64,000 bases of DNA, from positions 1 to 64,000 of the forward strand of contig NZ_VRLV01000012.1 of assembly GCF_009760925.1 (NCBI RefSeq). The letters are read 5' to 3'. Below, one piece after another: positions 50,803 through 58,700 of the stretch. The stretch comes from Nonomuraea typhae. GTDB taxonomy: Bacteria; Actinomycetota; Actinomycetes; Streptosporangiales; Streptosporangiaceae. Numbering within the stretch: position 1 is the first letter of the stretch; each line of letters begins with the position of its first letter. The position numbers and the translations under genes are program-made. The notes under the pieces are model-generated. The model was not told the DNA's origin. It worked only from the letters and a program-made list of their open reading frames with translations, and searched no databases.

Positions 50803-52559
50803 CGGACGATCTCCTCGTCGTGGGTCCAGTCGCGTTCGCCGGCGCGCGCGTAGGCGGCCCACTGGCGGGCGTAGGCGCCGCCCGCGGCCAGCAGGTCCGC
50901 GTGGCGGCCGCGCTCGGCGATCGTGCCGTCGCCGAGCACCAGGATCTGGTCGGCGCCGGCGATCGTCTGCAGGCGGTGGGCGATGACCAGCAGCGTGCGC
51001 CCGGCCACCAGCGTGGACAGCGCGTCCTGGATGGCCGACTCAGACTCCGGGTCGGCGAAGGCCGTGGCCTCGTCCAGGACGAGGATCGGCGCGTCGGCCA
51101 GCAGCGCCCGGGCGATCGAGACCCGCTGCGCCTCGCCTCCGGACAGGTGCGCGTCCTCGCCGATCACCGAGTCGTAGCCGCGCGGCAGCGCCAGGATGCG
51201 CTCGTGGATCTGGGCGGCCGCGGCGGCTCGCTCGATCTCCCCGGCGCTCGCGTCCGGGCGGCCCAGCGCGATGTTGGCGGCCAGCGAGGCCCGCAGCAGC
51301 TGCACGTCCTGGAAGACGAAGCCCACGTGCCGGTAGAGCTCGGCCGAGCCGATCGCGCGCACGTCCCGCCCGCCGATGACCACGGCGCCCTCGGTCACGT
51401 CGTGGAAGCGCGGCAGCAGCTTGGCCAGCGTCGACTTGCCCGACCCCGACGGGCCGGCCAGCGCGGTCACCGTACCCGGCTCCATGACCAGGTCGATCTC
51501 CCGCAGCACCGGGGTCCGGCCGTCATAGGAGAAGCCGGCGCCGCGGAACTCCACCCGATGGCCGTCCGGCGCGGCGGGCTCCGCCGGCTCAGGCAGCACC
51601 GGGGTGGCCAGCAGCGCGGCCACCTTGCCCGCCGACTCCGCGGCCCGGCGCAGCCGCATCGAACCCATGTCCAGCGTCAGGAAGGGCGCGGTCAGGCCCA
51701 CGCCGACCAGCGCGAACGGCAGCACGTCCGGCGCCGCCAGCCAGCCCTGGGAGACGAAAAGCGTGCCACCGGCCAGCACGACCAGCAACATCGTCGGCGG
51801 CGAGATGAGCGCCATGCTGAGCCCGCTCAGCTTGAGCATCGGCCGTACCCAGGCGCCGAAGAAGTCGGCGAAGTCGTCCACCGCCTCGGCGAAGCGCCGA
51901 TAGGAGCGCTGCGTCTGCCCGAACGTTTTGATGACCGCGATGCCGCGGACGAACTCCACGACCGCCGCGTTGATGCGCTCGTTCGCCTCTCCCCAGCGCT
52001 TCATCTGCTCGCCGAAGCCACGCATCATGATCGCGAACGCGACGGCGAACAACGGGATCGGCACCAGCACGAGCAGCGTCAGCCGCCAGTCCACGGTCAG
52101 CAGGTAGGCCAGCGCCGCCAGCGGGGTCACCACCGCGGCCAGCAGGTCGAGCAGGGCGTGCGCGACCAGGTGGTGCATCTCCCTGACGTCGTCCTGCACG
52201 GCCTTCTTGACCTGACCGGAGTTGCGGTCGGTGAACCAGCCCAGCGGCACCCTGGCCAGGTGGGCCGCCATCCTGCGGCGCAGGTGCAGCTGCAGGTCGG
52301 CGTCGGCGAAGTGCATGATCGCACCGGCCGCGCCGAAGGCCAGGAACCGCACCAGCAGGCCGCCGATCGCGACCGCCGCGATGCCCCAGACCCGCGCCCG
52401 GTCCACCGGCCCCGGGGCCAGCAGCGCACGGGCCAGCTCGGCCACGCACACGAACGGCACCAGCGCCGACACCGCGTACACCAGCTGCAGCACGGACGCC
52501 GTCACCACCCGGGCGCGGATGGGCGCCATGAGCTCCATCAGCGCCGCCCGATCGCTCAT
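50799..52559 (-). CDS. ABC exporter-fold half-transporter, IrtA/YbtP-like
   Basis: This 586-residue half-transporter has a TM domain (RVVTASVLQLVYAVSALVPF and five more helices) and an ATPase with GPSGSGKST, LSGGEAQRVSIARALLADAP and LVLDEATAFADPESE. The FADPESE form of the D-loop region is characteristic of siderophore IrtA/B-YbtP/Q transporters. The siderophore-reductase domain found in mycobacterial IrtA is absent. It overlaps isochorismate synthase upstream and its partner downstream by 4 bp each. Confidence 0.92.
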   Translation of the reverse strand: MSDRAALMELMAPIRARVVTASVLQLVYAVSALVPFVCVAELARALLAPGPVDRARVWGIAAVAIGGLLVRFLAFGAAGAIMHFADADLQLHLRRRMAAHLARVPLGWFTDRNSGQVKKAVQDDVREMHHLVAHALLDLLAAVVTPLAALAYLLTVDWRLTLLVLVPIPLFAVAFAIMMRGFGEQMKRWGEANERINAAVVEFVRGIAVIKTFGQTQRSYRRFAEAVDDFADFFGAWVRPMLKLSGLSMALISPPTMLLVVLAGGTLFVSQGWLAAPDVLPFALVGVGLTAPFLTLDMGSMRLRRAAESAGKVAALLATPVLPEPAEPAAPDGHRVEFRGAGFSYDGRTPVLREIDLVMEPGTVTALAGPSGSGKSTLAKLLPRFHDVTEGAVVIGGRDVRAIGSAELYRHVGFVFQDVQLLRASLAANIALGRPDASAGEIERAAAAAQIHERILALPRGYDSVIGEDAHLSGGEAQRVSIARALLADAPILVLDEATAFADPESESAIQDALSTLVAGRTLLVIAHRLQTIAGADQILVLGDGTIAERGRHADLLAAGGAYARQWAAYARAGERDWTHDEEIVR

Positions 52560-53917
52560 CGGAGGTCTCCTTGATCATTGAGAAGCGCGGACAACATCGG
52601 CCGGAACTTCAGCCACGTCTCCGCCAGCTCCCGCTCCGGGTCGGAGCCGGCCACGATGCCGCAGCCGGCGAAGAGGGTCGCGCTGTCGCCGTCCAGCAGC
52701 GCCGAGCGCAGCGCGACCGCGAAGTCGCCCTCCTGCCGGGCGTTGACCCAGCCGATCGGGCCCGCGTACCAGCCGCGGTCGAACGCCTCGGCCTCCCGCA
52801 GCCAGCCCAGCGCCTCCGGCCGCGGATGCCCGCCGACCGCCGGGGTCGGATGCAGCAGCCCGGCCAGGTCGAGCACGCCGGTCGCCTCCGGATCGGCGAG
52901 CCGTCCGCTCACCCGGCTGCACAGGTGGCGCACATTCGGCAGGTCCAGCACCTCGGGCGTGCCCGGGACGTCCACCTCGTGACACACCCGCTCCAGCGCG
53001 CCGCGCAGCGCCTCGGTGACGATCGCCTGCTCGCGGCGGCTCTTGCCGTCCCCGAGCAGTTCCTCGCGCAGGCGGGCGTCGGCGCCGCCGGTACCGCCGC
53101 GGGGCAGGGTGGCCGCCAGGCTCATCGTCTCGGCCCGCCCGTCCCGCACCGCCACCAGCCGCTCGGGCGTCGCGCCCGCGAACGTGCGCGCGCCGGTGCC
53201 GGCCGCGAAGACCGTGGTGCCGGGTTGCGCGCCGATGAGCGTGTGCAGCAGCCCGCCCAGGTCCGGCGGGTACGGCAGGCGCACCCGCAACCGGCGGGCC
53301 AGCACGACCTTGCTGAACCGGCCCTCCCCGATCAGGGCGACGGCTCTGGCCACCAGCTCCTTCCACTCCCGGGGCGAGGGCAGCTCCTCGGCCACGTGGC
53401 CGGTGACCGGCAGGGGCGGGCACGGGCTGACGGCTCCCGCGGCCAGCCAGGTCACCGCGCGCCACGCCGTACGGGCCGCGTCGTCCTCCACGCCGTGGAC
53501 CGGGTCCGCCCGCGCGGCCAGGCACAGCGTGGCCGGGCCCCCGGGGCGCTGGGCGACGAGCAGGCGGGGCACCCACATCAGCGAGCCGGGGCCGTCATCG
53601 AAGGAGAACGCGCCCACCAGGGCCGGAGTGGCGTGGTCGCCCGGCCCGGCGGTGAGCATGTCCTGGACGGCCCGCTCCCACGCCTGCCGTACCTCGGTGA
53701 AACGATTCGATCCCTCGGCGACGAAAGTGGCCGCACGGTCCAGGCCCAGAAGCGTGAGGCCGGGGCCCGACCAGAAGAACGTGCTGCGTGACGGCGACGG
53801 CGGCAGCAGCGGCTCGACGCGCTCGATCTCCTCGCGCCACAGCGCCAGCACGGGACGGCCCGCGTTCCTGGCCTCGGCGGCGGCCTTCGCGCACACCTCC
53901 TCGAAACCGGCGTGCAT
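52556..53917 (-). CDS. Isochorismate synthase (EntC/DhbC/PchA family)
   Basis: This 453-residue chorismate-binding enzyme should convert chorismate to isochorismate, the first step to salicylate or 2,3-dihydroxybenzoate. Family motifs are GRFSKVVLARRL (general-base Lys), GATPERLVAV, LAATLPRGG, LLHPTPAVGGHPRPEALGWL and FAGCGIVAGSDPERELAETW. The LAAT-PRG and HPTPAVGG forms look more like isochorismate synthases than MbtI-type salicylate synthases, so a separate lyase or isochorismatase would be needed, and I see none in the window. The ATG shares one base with the stop of the AMP-ligase gene (TGATG) and is coupled to it. Confidence 0.9.
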   Translation of the reverse strand: MHAGFEEVCAKAAAEARNAGRPVLALWREEIERVEPLLPPSPSRSTFFWSGPGLTLLGLDRAATFVAEGSNRFTEVRQAWERAVQDMLTAGPGDHATPALVGAFSFDDGPGSLMWVPRLLVAQRPGGPATLCLAARADPVHGVEDDAARTAWRAVTWLAAGAVSPCPPLPVTGHVAEELPSPREWKELVARAVALIGEGRFSKVVLARRLRVRLPYPPDLGGLLHTLIGAQPGTTVFAAGTGARTFAGATPERLVAVRDGRAETMSLAATLPRGGTGGADARLREELLGDGKSRREQAIVTEALRGALERVCHEVDVPGTPEVLDLPNVRHLCSRVSGRLADPEATGVLDLAGLLHPTPAVGGHPRPEALGWLREAEAFDRGWYAGPIGWVNARQEGDFAVALRSALLDGDSATLFAGCGIVAGSDPERELAETWLKFRPMLSALLNDQGDLR

Positions 53918-55608
53918 CAGGTGACCATGGCGGTCAGCGCCTTCTTGCTGACCTTGCCGAGAGGGGTGAGGGGGAGGTCCGTCATGATCTCCAGCCGGTC
54001 GGGGATCTTGAAGGCGGCCACGCCGCGCTCGCGCAGGAACGCGGCGAGTTCGGGCAGCGCCGGGGCCTCGCCGCGGGGGACCACGCAGGCGCAGCTCCGC
54101 TCGCCCAGCACCTCGTCGGGCACGCCGACCAGGGCCACCTGGCGGACGTTCGGGTGGGCCAGCAGGTGGTTCTCGACCTCCTCGGCCGCGATCTTGTCGC
54201 CGCCGCGGTTGATCTGGTCCTTGACCCGGCCCTCGAAGACGACGTGGCCGGTGGGCAGCAGGCGGACCAGGTCGCCGGTGCGGTAGAAGCCGTCGTGGGT
54301 GAAGGTCTGCGCGTTGTGGGCGGGGGAGCGGTAGTAGCCCCGGATGGTGTACGGGCCGCGGGCCAGGAGCTGTCCCACCTCGCCGGGCGGCACGTCGCGG
54401 TCGTCCTCGTCCACCACCCGCATCTCGTCGGCCGGTGAGACCGGGATGCCCTGGCTGACCAGGACGACCTCGGGCGGATCCTCCGGGCGGTGGAACCCGC
54501 ACAGCCCCTCGGCCATGCCGAACGCCTGCTGCAGGCGGCAGCCCAGGGCGGGCTCGACCCTCTTGGCGAGCTCGTCGCTCAGCTTGGAGCCGCCGATGGT
54601 GACGCGGCGCAGGCTGGACAGGTCGTGCTCGCCCCACTCGGCGGCCTCCATCCAGAGCAGCGCCACGCCCGGGACCAGGCCGGTCTCCGTCACGCCCTCA
54701 CTCTCGATGAGCGGGAAGGTCTCGTCCGGGCTCGGGCCGTCGGCCAGCACCAGCGTGCCGCCGGCGTGGAGCGTGGCCAGCAGGCCGTGGGTCAGCGGCC
54801 AGTTGTGGCCCAGGGGGAGGCTGACCAGGTGGACGGTGTCCTGGTCGTAGCCGCAGGCTTCGGCTACGGCCCGGCCGCTGTAGGCCCATTCCCGGTGGGT
54901 CCGGGGGACCAGCTTGGGGACGCCGGTGGTGCCGCCGGACAGCAGGAACAACGCGACGTCGGCCGGGTCGGGGCGGGGCAGGTCCGCCGGATCGGCTTCG
55001 GGGATCTCCGTGAGGACGTGTTCGAGGGTGGTGGTCTTGGCCAGTACCTCGCCGGCCAGGTGGCGGTAGTCGTCCTCGTCGGGGATGACGTAGGCGGTGG
55101 CGGCGGTGAACTCGCAGAAGTAGGTGATCTCGCTGGAGCGGTGGGCGGGGAGCGCGAAGATCGGCAACGCGCCCAGCCGGAACAGGCCGAAGATCAGAGT
55201 GACGAAGGCCGCGGTGTTGGGCAGTTGGACGACGACTCGGTCACCGGGGGCGATGCCCAGCGCTCGGAGACCGGCGGCCACGCGGTCGGCTCTCGCGTCC
55301 AGGCCGGCATAGGTCAGCCTTTCCCAGCCGGCCTCGTCCGAGCCGGTCGTCCCCTCGCCCCGCGGGCCGGTCGCCGGGCCGGTCACCTGACCATGACCAG
55401 TCACCCGGCCGGCCCCCGGGCCGGTCGATCGGCCGGTTTGCCGGGTGCTCCCCCGGGTGCTCCCCCGGGGGGCGACCAGGGCCGGCCGGTCGCCGTGCTC
55501 GCGTGCGCGGGCGCGCAACATCTCGCCCAGCGTCTCGTCTTTCCAGTACCCGGCGGCGCGGTAGCGCTCCGCGAACTCCTCCGGCCAGGGCACGCACCCG
55601 TCCAGCAC
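53917..55608 (-). CDS. Aryl-acid AMP ligase (DhbE/YbtE-type stand-alone adenylation enzyme)
   Basis: This 563-residue enzyme should activate an aryl acid as an acyl-AMP and load it onto the ArCP of the divergent synthetase. Motifs: LLSGGTTGVPKLVPRTH, GHNWPL in the substrate pocket, FGMAEGLCGF, FYRTGDLVRLLPTGHVVFEG, VKDQINRGGDKI and LGKVSKKAL with the A10 lysine. The pocket reads HNWPLTHG, where DHB-activating relatives have HNYPLSS and salicylate-activating ones HNFPLAC, so the substrate is uncertain. Residues about 48-100 are a Thr/Gly/Arg-rich low-complexity insertion. It starts with GTG 55608, and the iron box lies 61 bp upstream. Confidence 0.92.
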   Translation of the reverse strand: MLDGCVPWPEEFAERYRAAGYWKDETLGEMLRARAREHGDRPALVAPRGSTRGSTRQTGRSTGPGAGRVTGHGQVTGPATGPRGEGTTGSDEAGWERLTYAGLDARADRVAAGLRALGIAPGDRVVVQLPNTAAFVTLIFGLFRLGALPIFALPAHRSSEITYFCEFTAATAYVIPDEDDYRHLAGEVLAKTTTLEHVLTEIPEADPADLPRPDPADVALFLLSGGTTGVPKLVPRTHREWAYSGRAVAEACGYDQDTVHLVSLPLGHNWPLTHGLLATLHAGGTLVLADGPSPDETFPLIESEGVTETGLVPGVALLWMEAAEWGEHDLSSLRRVTIGGSKLSDELAKRVEPALGCRLQQAFGMAEGLCGFHRPEDPPEVVLVSQGIPVSPADEMRVVDEDDRDVPPGEVGQLLARGPYTIRGYYRSPAHNAQTFTHDGFYRTGDLVRLLPTGHVVFEGRVKDQINRGGDKIAAEEVENHLLAHPNVRQVALVGVPDEVLGERSCACVVPRGEAPALPELAAFLRERGVAAFKIPDRLEIMTDLPLTPLGKVSKKALTAMVT

Positions 55609-55668
55609 AGAACTGTTCCTCTCACCCGATGTCTGCGGGGCTCCCGATTTTGTTACAGGGAGTCTTGA

Positions 55669-55687
55669 TTAGGCAAGGGTTACCTAA
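55669..55687. promoter_or_regulatory. DmdR/IdeR iron box in the divergent siderophore promoter
   Basis: TTAGGCAAGGGTTACCTAA matches the 19-bp actinobacterial iron-box consensus TTAGGTTAGGCTAACCTAA at 15 of 19 positions, with both outer TTAGG/CCTAA arms perfect. It lies between the AMP ligase start (55608) and the synthetase start (55733), so iron-loaded DmdR/IdeR should repress both operons. Confidence 0.88.
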
Positions 55688-55732
55688 CTATTGTCACGGT
55701 GGCCCCGGCAAGCTGACCGATAAGGGATTTCT

Positions 55733-58700
55733 GTGCTGACTTTGGAGTCCATGCGTGCCGACATCGCGGCGCAGCTCGACCTCGCACCCTCCGTCATCGC
55801 CGACGACGCCGACCTGATCGGACTCGGCCTGGACTCGTTGCGCGCCATGCGCCTGGTCGGCCGCTGGCGTCGCGCCGGCGCCCGGATCGTCTTCGCCGAC
55901 CTGGCGGGTGAGACCACGTTGGGTGCCTGGTGGGCGCTCGTTTCCTCCCGCCTGACGGCCCTTGTCCAGGAGGAACGCGCCGATGCTGCCCGAGGAGGGC
56001 ACAGGGGTGTCGCTCAGAAGGAACCTGCCGGCGTCGCCCAGGCGGGCGAGCGGGCGCCCTTCCCCTTGACGCCCGTCCAGCTCGCCTACTGGATCGGCCG
56101 TGCCGACGGACAGCCGCTCGGCGGCGTCGGCTGCCACGCCTACCTCGAGTTCGACGGCCACGACGTGGATCCGGACCGCCTGGAGACCGCCGTCCGCGCC
56201 CTGGTCCGCCGGCACGGCATGCTCCGCGCCGTCTTCCACGACGACGGCACCCAGCGCGTCACGGACACCGGCGCCTGGCCCGGCCTGACCGTCTACGACA
56301 CCGGCCCCGCCCAGGTGCGCGCCGACCTGTCCCACCGCCGCTTCGACGCCGCCCGCGGCGAGGTCTTCGACGTACGCCTGTCACTCCTGCCCGGCGGCGC
56401 CACCCGGGTCCACGTCGAGGTGGACTTCCTGGCCGCCGACGTACTCGGCCTGCAGATCTTCCTGCGCGACCTGGCCCGCCTCTACCTGGGCCACGACCTC
56501 CCACCCCTGACCTACTCCTTCCCCCGGTACGTGGCCGCAAGGCAGGAGGCCGAGCGGGCGGCCCCGCCGTACGAGGCCCGTGACTATTGGCGCTCCCGCG
56601 ACCTGCCGGGCCCGCCCCAGCTCCCGCTCGCGACGGACCCCGGAACCGTCACCAACCCGCGCTTCACCCGCCGCGAACACTGGCTCGACGTGGACACCTG
56701 GAAACTCCTCAAGGAGCGGGCCCGCGAGCACGCCGTCACCCCCGCCATGGTCCTGGCCACGGCCTACTGCCAGGTGCTCGCCGCCTGGAGCGCGGAATCG
56801 CGATTCCTCCTGAACGTCCCCTTGTTCGACCGGGACGAGACCCTTCATCCGGACGTGCCGCACCTGGTCGCGGACTTCACCAACCTCATCCTCCTCGAGG
56901 CGGATCTGCGCCCCGGTGAATCGTTCGCCGCCCATGCCCGGGCCTTGCAGCACCGCTTCCGCACGGACGTCCGCCACACCGCCTACTCGGGCGTGGACGT
57001 CCTGCGTGACCTGGCCAAACAGGGCCGTCCGCCGGCCGCCCCGGTCGTGTTCGCCTGCAACCTGGGCACCGACCTCATCGCCCCGGAGGTCGGCGAGGCA
57101 TTCGGCCAGGTGGGCTGGATGATCACCCAGACGCCGCAGGTGTGGCTGGACCACCAGATCAACGAGTACGACCACGGCCTCCACCTGGCCTGGGACGCCG
57201 TCGACCGGCTCTTCGCCCCCGGCGTCCTGGACGCCATGTTCGCCACCTACACCGCCTTGCTGGAGCACCTCGCCCTCGCCGATTGGTCCACCCCCGCACC
57301 GTTGCCCCTCCCCAAGGACCAGCAAGAGGTACGGCAGGCCGCGAACGACACCGCGGGCCCGCTGCCCGAGGGCCGCCTCCACGACGCCTTCTTCGCCCTG
57401 GCCGCCCAGGACCCGGACCGTCCCGCCCTGGCCGGCGACTTCGGGAGCACGACCTACGGCGAACTGGCCCGCGCCGCCCTCACGATCGCCGCCCGCCTCC
57501 GCGCCCAGGACGCCCGCCCCGGGGACACGGTCGCTGTAACCCTTCCCAAGGGCCCCGCCCAGGTGGCCGCCGTCCTGGGGGTTCTGGCCGCCGGATGCGC
57601 CTACGTCCCCATCGGCACCGACCAACCGGACGCCCGCCGCGCCCGCATCCTCACCCGCTCGTCCACCCGCCACGTCATCGACACCTCATGGCCCGTCCCC
57701 GGCTGGTTGAGGCCCGGAGCACTGCCGGCCGGCGAGGCGGAGGGCGGTCCCGCCGAGCACCTGGCGGTATCCGGTGCCGACGACGCGCTGCCCGGCCCCA
57801 TCCCCGTGGACCCGGACTCCCCGGCGTACGTGATCTTCACCTCGGGCAGCACCGGCGAACCCAAGGGCGTCGAGGTCACCCACCGGGCCGCGGTCAACAC
57901 GATCACCGGCATCAACGACCGCTACGGCGTCGGCCCGGACGACCGCATGCTCGCCGTCTCGGCCCTCGACTTCGACCTGTCGGTATACGACCTGTTCGGC
58001 ATCCTCGGCGCGGGCGGCACGCTCATCCTGATCGAAGAGGACCAGCGACGAGACCCCCAATCCTGGGCCCGCCTGTGCGCGTCCCACGGTGTGACCTTGT
58101 GGAACACCGTCCCGACCCTCCTGGACATGCTCCTCATCACCGCCCCCGGACTCCCGGAGTCTCTGAGACTGGCCCTGGTCTCCGGCGACTGGGTGGGCCT
58201 GGACCTGCCCGGCCGCCTGACAGCCCAAAGCGAAGGCCGCTGCCACCTGGTCGCCCTGGGCGGCGCCACCGAGGCCGCCATCTGGTCGAACGCGCACGAC
58301 GTGGCCGGTGTCCCGCCCCACTGGACCTCGATCCCGTACGGCCGGCCCCTCCGCAACCAGCGCTACCGCGTCGCCGCCCCCGACGGCGGCGACCGCCCGG
58401 ACTGGGTCCCCGGCGAACTATGGATCGGCGGCGCCGGCCTGGCCACCGCCTACCGCGGCGACCCCGAGACCACGACCGCCCGCTTCGTCCATCACGGCGG
58501 CGAACGCTGGTACCGCACCGGCGACCTCGGCCGCTACTGGCCCGACGGCACCCTCGAGTTCCTGGGCCGCGCCGACCACCAGGTCAAGATCCGCGGCCAC
58601 CGGATCGAACTGGGCGAGGTGGAGGCCGCCCTGGAATCCCACCCCTCGGTCACCCGCGCGATAGCCGTGGCCGTAGGCGAACGCACCCGCCGCCGCCTCC

